The notes under the pieces were generated by a model, which did not search any database, was not told the origin of the DNA, and saw nothing but the letters and a program-made list of their open reading frames with translations. Positions 45,747-56,245 of a stretch of DNA of 64,000 nucleotides are shown here, one piece after another. The position numbers and the translations under genes were made by a program. Numbering within the stretch: position 1 is the first letter of the stretch; every line of letters starts with the position of its first letter. Origin of the DNA: Taudactylus pleione (taxonomy: Eukaryota; Chordata; Amphibia; Anura; Myobatrachidae); NCBI GenBank assembly GCA_031769625.1, contig JAUIMM010000601.1, forward strand, positions 6,038,001 through 6,102,000. The letters are read 5' to 3'.

Positions 45747-47525
45747 TGTCACAAACCGCCGATGCGAACGCCAGGCGATAATTCACTGAACTCCTCCTAT
45801 CAGCTGTCCGTCATCCCTGGTCTAATCTGGATTGGTTCTTGTGGCTATTTCCGTCTGGTGCGAAGGCTGCTCAGATGCCGGTGATAGCGTTTTCATGTGT
45901 TTCCGATTTTGGTGTTGGTCTCCAGTTTTAGTTGAGTATCCAGTTCTCCTGTCTGCTTTGTATTGCTCATGCCGTTAGTGTTATCAAAGCGACACATTCT
46001 ATCTTCCTGGCATTTGTGTCATCCAGACGGCATGGTCCGCATTCCAGTCTCCAGCCGTTTTGTGTCATCTAGGTGGCACGGACCGCGTATCAGCGTCCAG
46101 TGTGCGCAGTCAGGCTTACTGCTGCTTATGTCAACCCGGCGGCATAATTCGCAGACTAGCGTCCAGTGTGTGCAATCAGGTGTACTGCTGCTTGTGTCAA
46201 CCCGGCGGCACAAGTCGCACATCAGCGTCCAGTGTGCGCAATCAGGCTTACTGCTGCTTGTGTAAACCCAGCGGCACAAGTCGCACATCTGCATCCAGCG
46301 ATCGCAATCAAGTGTACTGCCGCTTGTGTCAACCCAGCGGCACAAGTCGCACATCAGCGTCCATTGTGCGCAATCAAGTGTACTGCCGCTTGTGTCAGCC
46401 CAGCGTCATGAGTCGCACAACAGCCACATCTTGCCAAGGCTTACCAGTCCTCAAGGCTGCTACACGGCCCAAAGGCCGCATCTTGCTTCAAGGCCCAAAG
46501 GCCACATCTTGCCAAGGCCTACCAGCCCTTAAGGCTGCAACACGGCCCAAAGGCCACATCTTGCCTAGGCTTACCAGCCCTCAAGGCTGCTTACAGCCCA
46601 AAGGCCGCATCTTGCTTCAAGGCCCAAAGGCTACATCTTGCCAAGGCTTACCAGCCCTCAAGGCTGCTACATGGCCCAAAGGCCACATCTTGTTTAGGCT
46701 TGCTAGCCCTCAAGGCTGCTACATGACCCAAAGGCCGCATCTTGCTTCAAGGCCCAAAGGCCACATCTTGCCTAGGCTTACCAGCCCTCAAGGCTGCTTA
46801 CAGCCCAAAGGCCGCATCTTGGCCGCATCTTGCTTCAAGACCCAAAGGCCAGATCTTGCCAAGGCTTGCCAGCCCTCAAGGCTACTACATGGCCCAAACG
46901 CCGCACCTTGTTTCACGGCCCAAAGGCCACATCTTGCCAAGGCTTACCAGCCCTCAAGGCTGCTACATGGCCCAAAGGCCGCATCTTGTTTCACGGCCCA
47001 AAGGCCACATCTTGTTTAGGCTTGCTAGCCCTCAAGGCTGCTACATGACCCAAAGGCCGCATCTTGCTTCAAGGCCCAAAGGCCACATCTTGCCTAGGCT
47101 TACCAGCCCTCAAGGCTGCTTACAGCCCAAAGGCCGCATCTTGGCCGCATCTTGCTTCAAGACCCAAAGGCCAGATCTTGCCAAGGCTTGCCAGCCCTCA
47201 AGGCTACTACATGGCCCAAACGCCGCACCTTGTTTCACGGCCCAAAGGCCACATCTTGCCAAGGCTTGCCAGCCCTCAAGGCTGCTACATGGCCCAAAGG
47301 CCGCACCTTGTTTCACGGCCCAAAGGTCACATCTTTTCTAGGCTTGCCAGCATTCAAGGCTGTTACTACAGCCCAAAGGTCGCATCTTTCTACACAGCCT
47401 AAAGGCTACCTTTTTCTACACCTCATCAGCCCTCAAGGCTGTTTAACGGCCACAGCTTGCCAAGTATTCCAGTCGTTAAGGCTGTTGTGGGACTTGTCCT
47501 GGAAAATACCTCTATAGATATAACA
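45747..47525 (+). repeat. 5' LTR (1779 bp) with two tandem arrays
   Basis: Starts TGTCACAAACCGCCGATG and ends TAGATATAACA. Its first 250 bases and its last 150 match the 3' LTR closely. Inside are a 63-bp array (about 46080-46425, CACAAGTCGCACATCAGCG) and a larger array of GGCCCAAAGGCCACATCTTG units (46425-47440). A segment of about 310 bp is copied with a 322-bp offset (about 46680-46990 against 47002-47310). Long open frames here (for example 46060-47019) are repeat artefacts. Confidence 0.92.
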
Positions 47526-47589
47526 TTATCACCGGCCCAAAAAATTTACTAAGAGTTGATAGGGGTATTTGTCTTTCGTCCCAGCTGTT

Positions 47590-48426
47590 ATGGAGCCCTC
47601 TCAAAATCCTGCTCTAATTCTGGCAGCTCAAATTCAGGTTCTGACCCAAAAAGTGCAAGAACTTTCACTTTGGGTTGAGGAGACCTGCGGTGCTCCTGCT
47701 CAATCTGCTGTGGTCGAGCCCAAATTGAATTTGCCTGTCCGGTTTTCGGGAAACCGCAAATACTTTTTACATTTCAGGGAGAGTTGCAAACTCTATTTCA
47801 AACTCCGACCAAAATCCTCTGGCTCTGAGGTCCAGCGAATTGGGATCATTATATCCCTGTTACAGGGGGATCCACAGACTTCTGCCTTTGGTCTTCCTTC
47901 CACAAGTGCTGCGCTGCTGACCGTGGATTCCTTCTTCACAGCATTGGGTCTAATCTATGATGATCTGGATAAAGCAGCTTTGGCAGAAGCTAGTCTCCAG
48001 TCTCTGAAGCAGGAGAACAGGACGGCCGAGGATCACTGTATGGAGTTCCGTAAGTGGTCTGTCGACTCTGGGTGGAATGACTCGGCTCTCCGGAGTCCGT
48101 TTCGATGGGGACTTTCTGACCAAATAAAGGATATTCTGGTACAGTATCCTTCTCCTGAGAGCTTGGATGACTTTATGAATCTGGCCATTCGTCTTGACTG
48201 GCGACTCTGGGAGCATAGAGTGGAAAAGAATTTGCCCTCTCTGGTTCCACGATCTCCCATCTGGATGTCTTCGCTTTTACCAGAAGAGCCAATGCAATTG
48301 GGGGCTTTTCGTCTTCCAGCAGAGGAGAAGCACAGGAGACGCTCACTGGGCCTATGTCTGTACTGTGGTAGTAAAGGACATGTAGCCCAGCTTTCTCCTG
48401 TTAAGTTGGGAAAAGGCAAGGTCTAG
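47590..48426 (+). pseudogene. gag of the chromovirus
   Basis: An open frame of 278 codons from ATG 47590 (MEPSQNPALILAAQ). An upstream in-frame ATG at 47569 is less likely, since the family starts near MEP. It has a coiled-coil-like start (QIQVLTQKVQELS), a capsid-like middle (DFMNLAIRLDWRLWEH) and a C-terminal zinc knuckle CLYCGSKGHVAQL in which the last Cys is missing, so the zinc finger is defective. Gag binds and packages the RNA of the element. The frame ends at a TAG shortly after the knuckle. Related gags gave rise to domesticated mammalian genes such as PEG10, by family knowledge. Confidence 0.85.
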
Positions 48427-48950
48427 GTATATTAGGGGAGTTACATCTAGGCCTTGCATCCATCTCTACTGAAACTTCAGTCTTTATCTCCACAGTAATC
48501 AAGTTATCTAGTGCCCAGATTTCCGTTCCTGCCTTCGTGGATAGCGGAGCTGCAGATAATTTTATGGACCTGTAATTTTTGAAAACATTGGGCCTTACCC
48601 TGAGCCCTTATCTAATCCAATCGTAGTTATTGGTCTCGATGGCGAAAGTCTGTCCAAGGTTCCAGTTGCCTTTCGGACTCCACCTATACAACTGGCTATT
48701 GCATCTTGAGGAATTGTCTTTTCTCGTACTTCAGTGTCAACTTGCTCCTGTGGTACTCGGATTACCCTGGTTTAAGAGACATAACCCAGTGATCCAATGG
48801 CAAACAGGCGAAATTCTTCAGTGGGGATCCTCCTGTTTTTCTGTGTCTTTCTCGACCCATTCGTCTTGCAGCTGCCATCCCATCAGAATCTTCTTATATC
48901 TCCACTCCATATCGTTATCTGGCTGAAGTACAGTATTTTCTAAAAAGAAG
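48427..48950 (+). pseudogene. chromovirus protease region, broken
   Basis: VPAFVDSGAADNF with the aspartic protease active site DSGA is at 48540-48551. An in-frame TAA follows at 48573, and the frame shifts before 48630, where an open stretch (FQLPFGLHLYN, GLPWFKRHNPVIQW) continues the protease-to-RT linker. Enzymatically dead. Confidence 0.8.
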
Positions 48951-50160
48951 GCCGACGTCTTGCCACCTCATCAGCCATGTGATTGTCCTATTGATCTCTT
49001 ACCTGGTACCAGAATTCCGAAAGGCAGATTATACGCTTTGCCCATCCCTGAGAGTAAAGCAATGCAGGAATATATTAAAGAGGCTCTGGATAAGGGATTT
49101 ATTCGGCCATCCAAGTCTCCAGTTGGAGCAGGCTTCTTTTTTGTCCAGAAAAAAGATGGATCAATCCGACCCTACATTGACTTCCACGCATTAAACAAAA
49201 TCACCGTCAAGAACGTGTATCTCCTGCCGCTCATCTCTGTTCTCTTCTATCCACTTCGGGAGGCCTTTATATTTGCGAAGATCGACCTCAGTGGGGGATA
49301 TAATCTTATCCGCATCAGTGAAGGAGATGAGTGGAAGATGGCATTTTGAATATCTCGTCATGCTGTTTGGTCTCCCCAACGCCCCAGCCATCTTCCAGGA
49401 CTTTATCAATGAGGTCTTAAGGGATTTTCTTGGAGTTTTTGCAGTAGTCTACTTAGATGATATCCTCATCTATTGCAGGTCCTTGGAGCAGCATCATCTG
49501 TACATGAGACAGGTGTTGCAGAGACTCATAGGCAACAATTTGTACGCCAAGTTGGAGAAGTGTGAATTTGAGGTGAAAGAGGTCTCCTTCTTGGGTTATG
49601 TCATATGCTCTCAAGGATTCTCTATGGATCCAAACAAAGTTAAGGCCATCTTGTATTGGGAGCAACCCGCTACGCTGAAGTCCATCCAGCATTTTCTTGG
49701 TTTTGCAAATTATTACCGCAGATTTATAAAATTTTTCTCCTTCATCATCGTACCCATTGTCAAATTAACCAAGAAAGGGGCTCGGGTAGCTAATTGGTCT
49801 ACCAATGCCGTTCAAGCTTTTACTCTGCTCAAGTCAGCTTTTCTTTCTGCTCCTGTCCTTCTACATCCTGATCTGGACCTTCCATTTGTGATTGAGGTGG
49901 ATGCCTCTGAGATTGGGATGGGTGCCATCCTTTCTCAGAAGGGTCTTGATGATGGCAAATTACATCCATGTGCCTTCTTTTCTCAAATTTGATTCTGCAG
50001 AGAGAAATTATGGTGTTGGGAGTTGTTGGCCATCAAGTGGGCTTTTGAACTGGAGGCACTGGTTAGAAGGGGCTAATCATGTGATCACAGTCTTAACGGA
50101 CCATAAGAATCTGTCCTACATTGAGACCACCAAAAGGTTGAATGCTAGGCAAGCATGATG
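48950..50160 (+). pseudogene. chromovirus reverse transcriptase and RNase H, broken
   Basis: The RT N-terminus is readable from 48960 ([19 protein letters not shown], then [19 protein letters not shown]). Close to 49345 a few residues are missing between WKMAF and [14 protein letters not shown], and the frame changes. The catalytic motif YLDD is intact at 49450-49461. FLGFANYYRRFI and the RNase H start ([15 protein letters not shown]) follow. A stop at 49990 and a shift then precede [12 protein letters not shown]. The domain order is the standard one for Ty3/Gypsy. Confidence 0.9.
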
Positions 50161-50314
50161 GGTCCTGTTCGTCACCCTCTTCAATTATATCATCTCCTTT
50201 TGACCTGGGTCCAAGAATCAGAAGGCGGATGCCCTCTAACGAAGTTTTCTTACCACGCACCCTCTTTCTGTTCTGGAAGAGATCATCATTCCTACTTCCC
50301 GTATTCATTTAGCC

Positions 50315-51270
50315 TTGACTAGAGGTTTGGCAGATTCTCTCTGGGAGTGTCAATCTGAAGCTCCTTCCGAAAAGCCACCGGGATTGCTTTTTGTTTCCAA
50401 GAAATTCCGTAAAGCATTCCTGAAAGACTTTCATTCCTCCAAGGCTATTGGTCATCCAGGCATCTCTAGGACTCTTGAACTACTGTCCTGTTCAGTTTGA
50501 TGGCAGTCCATGTCTCAGGATACTCGTGAGTTTGTATGGCTTGTGACCTCTGTTCCAGGAATAATGTGCTCTGGACTACTCCTACTGGTCTTCTATGTCC
50601 ACTGCCTACTCCCTGGTAACTACCTTTAGCTAAGAGTTGTTAGTACTGTTTATTCAACATGTCTTTAAACTTCATGGGCTTCTGTCAGATATCGTCTCTA
50701 ATCGTGGGACTCAATTTGTTGCCCATTTTTGGAGATGTTTTTGTGGCGACTTGGGTATCGACGTCAGCCTGTCATCTGAGTATCATCCACAATCCAACGG
50801 ACATATGGAGCGGTCCAATCAGTCCTTGGAACAGTACCTCCGCTGTTTCATCTCCAAGTATCAAAACAACTGGGTTCCTCTTTTGCCTTTTACTGAATTT
50901 GCCTTCAACAATTCCTGTCATTCGGCTTCTTCTGTTTCTCAGTTTTTCTGCAATTTTTGGATGCATCCTAGAAGTAATTCCTTTGAGACCACATCAACCG
51001 GAACTCCTTCATCTTCATCTGTCTCAAGGTTTCGGTCAGTCTGGAGGAAGGTGCACCACTTTCTTCTCCAAGCATCCAGTTGTTTCAAGGTTTGGGTTGA
51101 AAAACATCGAAGGCCCTGTAACTTCAAGGTGGGAGACTTGGTTTGGCTGTCCTCCAGGAACATTAATCTTTGCCAGAGGTCACAAAAGTTGGGTCCCAAA
51201 TTCATTGGCCCATTTAGAATCATTTTGCAGGTTAATCCTGTGGCCTTTCAACTAAAATGACACAGGACAC
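50315..51270 (+). pseudogene. chromovirus integrase, broken
   Basis: The zinc-binding HHCC part shows LKDFHSSKAIGHPGISRT. The segment with the first catalytic Asp is largely lost around 50560-50640. The second motif reads SNRGTQF, with Asn where the catalytic Asp is expected, and the third (EYHPQSNGHMERSN) keeps Glu. The C-terminal part (FKVGDLVWLSS, LGPKFIGPFRI) is the GPF/Y module. Not functional. Confidence 0.87.
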
Positions 51271-51379
51271 TCAGGATTAATAACACATTTCATTGCTCAC
51301 TCCTGAAGCCGGTCTTCTTCTCCTCCAGGTTTACTCCTAGATGTTCAGTCAGACCTCCACCAGTTCTTATTCAAGGTTG

Positions 51380-51588
51380 ACAGGAATTTGTGATGGTGAA
51401 GATCCTTGATTCCAGACTCACAGGACTGCCTTCAGTTCTTAGTCCACTGGAAGGGGTATGGACCGGAGGAGTGCTCCTGGGTTCCCGAAAGATCTCTGCA
51501 TGCTCCTACTTTGAAGAAAAGATTTTTTGGAAACTTTCCTGACAAACCAGGGTCTAGGGGTTCCTTAACCACTCGTCAAGGGGGCTAC
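51380..51588 (+). pseudogene. chromodomain and polypurine tract
   Basis: QFLVHWKGYGPEECSWVPE with the aromatic residues of a chromodomain is readable in the frame from 51406. In chromoviruses this domain ends the integrase and guides insertion toward methylated histones. The purine-rich run AAGGGGGC (51579-51586) directly before the 3' LTR is the likely polypurine tract for plus-strand priming. Confidence 0.82.
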
Positions 51589-52644
51589 TGTCACAAGCCG
51601 CCGATGTGAATGCCAGGTGATCATTTACTGAACTCCTCCTATCAGCTGTCCGTCATCCCTGGTCTGATCTGGATTGGCTCCTGTGGCTATTTCCTTCTGG
51701 TGCGAAGGCTGCTCAGATGCCGGTGATAGTGTTTCCAGTTCTGGTGTTGGTCTCCAGTTTCAGTCGAGTATCCAGTTCTCCTTTCTGCTTTGTATTGCTG
51801 CTGCCATTAGTGTCATCCAGGCGGCACGGTGCGCATTCCAGTCTCCAGACGTTTGTGTCATCTAGACTGCACGGACCGTGTATCAGCGTCCAGTGTGCGC
51901 AATCAGGCGTACTGCTGCTTGTGTCAACACAGTGGCACAAGTCACATATCTGCGTCCAGCATACGCAATCAAGTGTACTGCTGCTTGTGTCTTCCCGGCG
52001 GCACAAGTCGCACATCAGCGTCCAGTGTGCGCAATCAAGCGTACTAACGCTTGTGTCCTCCTGCGGTACGAGTCACATGACAGCCACATCTTGCCAAGGC
52101 TTATCAGCCCTCAAGGCTGCTACACAGCCCAAAGGCCGCATCTTGCTTCAAGGCACAAAGGCCACATCTTGCCAAAGCTTACCAGCCCTCAAGGCTGCAA
52201 CACAGCCCAAAGGCTACATCTTGCCTATGCTTACCAGCCCTCATTGCTGCTACACAGCCCAAAGGCCACATCTTGCTTCAAGACCCAAAGGCCACATCTT
52301 GCCAAGGCTTAGCAGTCCTCAAGGCTACTACACGGCCCAAAGGCTGCATATTGCTTCTAGGCCCAAAGGCCACATCTTGCCAAGGCTTACCATCCCTCAA
52401 GGCTGCTACATGGCCCAAAGGCCGCATCTTGTTTCACGGCCCAAAGGCCACATCTTGTCTAGGCTTGCCAGCCCTCAAGGCTGAAACTACAGCCCAAAGG
52501 TTGCATCTTTCTACACAGCCTAAAGGCTACCTTTTTCTACACCTCATCAGCCCTCAAGGCTGTTTAACGGCCACAGCTTGCCAAGTATTCCAGTCCTTAA
52601 GGCTGTTGTGGGACTTATCCTGGAAAATACCTGTAGATATAACA
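51589..52644 (+). repeat. 3' LTR (1056 bp)
   Basis: Starts TGTCACAAGCCGCCGATG and ends TAGATATAACA. It is 723 bp shorter than the 5' LTR; the difference lies in the two internal tandem arrays (63-bp units about 51870-52075, GGCCCAAAGGCC units about 52080-52560). Confidence 0.92.
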
Positions 52645-52679
52645 CACTCCCATGATATTGAGGTGTATCTAATGCTGTG

Positions 52680-53724
52680 TTAAGGGGGCGATTTAGCTGT
52701 GGACAGAGATGCTATCACAGCTGCTAACATGTTAGCAACTGAGATAGCTGTAATATGGTAATGCAGCAGGAGGCGTCACGACCCATGCATGCATTACTGA
52801 TCCTAGCTGCATCGAAGGATGCAGCATCAGATAATCTGCGTGTCCATCGGCCAGCTAAGTCACCCATGGGGTTGCGCAAGCCGGCCATCGCAGATGCGCA
52901 ATAGAGGCTAGAAAATCTAAATCAGCTGACTGAAATCCTGGCTTCTCTACTCCTCCCCCCCCCCCCAACAACGGTGACACGTCTCCGTTTTTGGGAAACA
53001 TAGGGCCTGATTCAGAGCCGGGCGCTCTGACAGAGCACTCGCTCTGAATCAGGGCCGGGCTATTTTTTTTTTAGAGCGGCCTCCTGGCCGCTCGCATAGC
53101 TGTGGGTGACCACCCACGGCTATAGCGAGCGACCAGGAAGATGGTCGCAATGGTCAAGACCATCGCGACCATCGGGCTTGCGACAAGACCCTTGTGGTAG
53201 GGTCTCGTTGCCGCAAGCCCCAGAGAGCTTTCGGCTCTAACAGAGCCGAAAGCTCTCCCACTGACATCACTTGTTATGTCAGTGGGGCCGGCTCCAGACA
53301 GTAGGCGTTCCCATGGGAGCGCCTCCGTCTGGGTAGCCACACCCCTGGCCCGCCCACCAAAAGGGGCGTGCTTTCACTCAACATCGACAGCACGTCCCCT
53401 TTTGTATGAGACCCGGAGCGACGGAGTGCCCGTCGCTATCCGGGTCTCGCGAATGACGGAGCCGGCTCCGTCATGTGCATGCGCATTGGCCTACCATCGA
53501 CCCGGTTGCGAGCGCAGAGCACTCGCGACTGGGTCTGAATCAGGCCCATAGGCTGTTGCTGCCCCTCCCCGCTCAGAAATGTCAGCAGACTGTCAATCAC
53601 AGATAGTCTGCTGCCGGACTGCTTGTGGGATGACAGACCTGTACTGCTCATGCGTAGCACATGTGCAGATTCCCAATAATCGGGAATCTGCATGGACCCT
53701 GTCACTGGACTTGATCACCCCCTA
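52680..53724. mobile_element. outer MITE interrupted by the 53004 element
   Basis: AAGGGGGCGATTTAGC near 52682 pairs imperfectly with ATCACCCCCTAAG near 53713. The part 52700-52990 contains GCAGCAGGAGGCGTCACGAC, similar to the interior of 22787-23260. The middle, 53004-53546, is a later insertion. Confidence 0.55.
53004..53546. mobile_element. CNNNG-type MITE, GACCATCGCG subfamily (TSD CATAG)
   Basis: GGCCTGATTCAGAGCCGGGC at the left, GGTCTGAATCAGGCC at the right. CATAG exact on both sides (52999-53003, 53547-53551). 543 bp. It has the AGCTGTGGGT hairpin and the GATGGTCGCAATGGTC / GACCATCGCGACCATC pair, plus GAGAGCTTTCGGCTCT and its inverse. Confidence 0.9.
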
Positions 53725-53729
53725 AGTCT

Positions 53730-54190
53730 GCATAATGGCCCTAGGAGAGGTTGGCTGAGTTTATGAGTTTGTGCAGCGAGATCCAGCCAGCATATATGGA
53801 TTTAGCTGAAATAGAGGCACTTGACTATCAATACTTGAAGAAAGATTTTGGCCTGGATTGGAGTTACAGGTGCTGGGAGAGCTCAACAGTTTCATGACTA
53901 CCAGTTTAAGAGCTAGGAATCAGTCACTTTTGTTGTTTAACCAAACTCCTTAAGAAACATCTCCAAACTGAAACGCCGTTGCTAGCACAAATTGCTTTAT
54001 CTGAGGTCTTGACAGAGTTAATAGAGCAGCAAACTGTGTTAGATTAGTGCTAGGGTTCAGCAAGAGTAAATTGGATGTGTGTTTAAATATTATTTGACGT
54101 TCTGACAAATTACAAGAGTGATTCATGAGAACTACATTTTATGAGTGAATCCTTGGATATTGAGGCCTGATGTATATATTAATGCATATA
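53730..54190. other. non-coding, no element recognised
   Basis: No gene or clear repeat. Confidence 0.4.
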
Positions 54191-54196
54191 GACTGA

Positions 54197-55137
54197 TACC
54201 CCTTTTACCATAGCCAAGTAACCTGGGTTTGTGGATCAGTGTAAACGGGTCTCCAAAAAAAAAACGGGTCCAGTGACTCGGCAATCCAACCTGGGTAGCG
54301 AGCAGAGCTGGACCTGGGAAGGAACCGGGTTACGGGATAGTGTAAACGGGTGACTGGGTCTCATTTACAGCATAGGAATAGCGGCTAACCAGCGATTGGA
54401 GATGATATCATCTCCAAGTGCCGGCGGAGAACTTAACACTGCACCTGTGTGCAGTGTAAATGGCCAGACCCAGGAATAACCCCGGTCAGAGCTGCAATGT
54501 GAATGGGGTCTGTTCCAGGTTGGAACCATGGGCTCGATTCAGAGCCGCTCGCTAGATGCGTACGCTCGCACCCAGCGTATGCAAATTCGGCTAAGTGACG
54601 GCATGGCAGGCGATTGCACGGCAAGGCATAAGCACGCCCACTATATCTTGGTGTGTGATCGCTTTGTGTATGTAGACGCCCACTTGCGCACGTCATCTCC
54701 AGGAAGTGTATGCAACCATCATTACATCGGGTACCATCGGAAGCGAACGCAGTGCTTGAGGTTGACTATACCGTACCGCAAGCACTGCGAGCACTTCAGA
54801 ATGAAATACAAACAGATGACGTGTACTGTGACACTGCCTATTAATTATGCACGCCTCTGAAACGGCGTTAAGACGCTCAGGCACGCTTCCACTCCCCCGT
54901 TCCTAGTGGCCTGCCCATGTTACCACCAACAAACGGCTTCTCCTGTCACTCTGCTGGGCAGTCTATGCACAGTGAGCAATTGCTTCCTGATGTCTCGCAT
55001 TGTACACACACTGCAATGCTTGCGCAGAATGCGAAAATCGGCCAGCTACGAATGAACGCTTCTTAGCGTCCGGGTCTGAATCAGCTCCCATGTTCCAAAT
55101 CTTGGGTCAGACCCGAGATTTTAGTGTAAAAGGGCTA
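54197..55137. mobile_element. Harbinger-like MITE, second copy, interrupted
   Basis: TACCCCTTTTACCATAG at the left; TAGTGTAAAAGGGCTA at the right is close to its inverse. It is related to 7430-8001 (GGATCAGTGTAAACGGGT, GTCAGACCC). Its middle is interrupted by 54531-55087. Flanks (TGA, TCA) give no clear duplication. Confidence 0.7.
54531..55087. mobile_element. CNNNG-type MITE inside a Harbinger-like MITE (TSD CCATG)
   Basis: GGCTCGATTCAGAGCCGCTC at the left, GGGTCTGAATCAGCTC at the right. CCATG exact on both sides (54526-54530, 55088-55092). Removing it rejoins GTTGGAACCATGTTCCAAAT, as in the 7430 copy (GTTGGAAACGTGTTCCAAAT). 557 bp. Confidence 0.92.
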
Positions 55138-55156
55138 TCAATGTTTGCTGGGTGTT

Positions 55157-55160
<4 letters not shown>

Positions 55161-55203
<43 letters not shown>

Positions 55204-55210
55204 TATATAA
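55161..55210. repeat. (TA)n microsatellite
   Basis: A run of about 22 TA repeats with one CATA interruption. Confidence 0.97.
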
Positions 55211-55457
55211 GATTAAAGTGAAGAGTGACTCACAATGTGTTTTGAAAATTATTATATTCTCACTGTGCAAAGTGCAAACACATGGGCCATTGATTGAGCA
55301 CCACCAAACGTGCATGATTGTTTAAATCCATCACTAACAAAATGTTTCTTTGCTCCTACTCTGATCTTCAGGCTGCATTGACAACTGTAAAATGTTTTAA
55401 AATCCATAGCTCATTATCTCCTTGTGTGGAGATAAAACTAAAAGTCCCCCTATACTA

Positions 55458-56245
55458 GGGCAGATGTATTAAGCCAAAGCGAGAGATAAATGTCAGAGGA
55501 ATTTATCAAAGCTTGGAGAGAGATAAAGGGCCTGATTTAGACCCGCTCGCGAGCGCTGAGCGCTCACAAGCGCGTCAACGGTGCCCTAGTGTGCATGCGC
55601 ACGACGGAGGGAGCTCCGTCGTGCGCATGCGCGAGACCCGTATAGCGACGGCCAAGCCGTCGTTATGGGTCTCGCACCAAAGGGGGCGTGCTGTCGATGG
55701 TGAGTGACAGCACGGCCCCTTTGGTGGGCGTGCCGGGGGCGTGGCTGCCCAGACGGAGGCGTTCCCATGGGAACACCTACCGTCTGGGTCCGGCCCCACT
55801 AACATCACTAGTGATGCCAGTGGGAGTGATTTTGGCTCTGATAGAGCCAAAATCACTCCAGGGCTTGCGGCAACGAGACCCTGCCGCAAGGGTCTCGTCG
55901 CAAGCCCGATGGTCGCGATGGTCTTGACCATCGCGACCAGCATCATGGACGCTCGCATAAGCTCTGGGTGGTAACCCACAGCTATGCGAGCGTCCAGGAG
56001 GACGCACGAAAAAAAACAAAAAAACGCCCTGATTCAGAGCAGGCGCTCGTCCACAGCGTCCGGCTCTGAATCAGGCCCAAAGTACCAACCAATCAGCTTC
56101 TAGCTGCTATTTTACATGTTGTATTTGAAAAATGACAGGAGCTGATTGCCTGGTACTTTAAGGGGAGATTTATCAAAGCTTGGAGAGAGATAAAGTATCA
56201 ACCTATCAGCTCCTGTCATTTTTCAAACACAGATGTACTAAGACT
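55458..56245. mobile_element. palindromic MITE interrupted by the 55529 element
   Basis: GCAGATGTATTAAGCC near the left pairs weakly with AGATGTACTAAGAC near the right. Between them, GAGAGATAAAG...CCAATCAGC occurs in both arms, and AAAAATGACAGGAGCTGATT pairs with TCAGCTCCTGTCATTTTTC. The left arm is split at GATAAAG by the insertion 55529-56077. Relative of 28703-28880. Confidence 0.75.
55529..56077. mobile_element. CNNNG-type MITE, GACCATCGCG subfamily, inverted (TAAAG/CAAAG)
   Basis: GGCCTGATTTAGACCCGCTC at the left, GGCTCTGAATCAGGCC at the right. Flanks TAAAG (55524-55528) and CAAAG (56078-56082). The intact arm of the host MITE (AGATAAAGTATCAACC) shows the empty site, confirming the ends. 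549 bp, inverted relative to 45138 and 53004. Confidence 0.9.

Larger units (their letters stand above)
45742..52649 (+). mobile_element. Ty3/Gypsy chromovirus, complete with LTRs and TSD CACTC
   Basis: The element runs from 45747 to 52644 and is flanked by CACTC (45742-45746 and 52645-52649). LTRs start TGTCACAA and end TAGATATAACA. Between them are gag, protease, reverse transcriptase, RNase H, integrase and a chromodomain, in the usual Ty3/Gypsy order. Frameshifts, stops and small deletions in pol mean it cannot be active. Gag and the chromodomain suggest the V-clade chromoviruses near Sushi/Mart elements. It lies in the region expected to be COLGALT2 intron 7. Confidence 0.93.

Noticed and set aside
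46060..47019. 319-residue open frame upstream of gag
   Set aside because: It lies wholly in the tandem arrays of the 5' LTR and has the amino-acid periodicity of those repeats.
47526..47545. Primer binding site directly after the 5' LTR
   Set aside because: The sequence after 47525 does not begin with TGG and I could not match it to a tRNA 3' end by eye.
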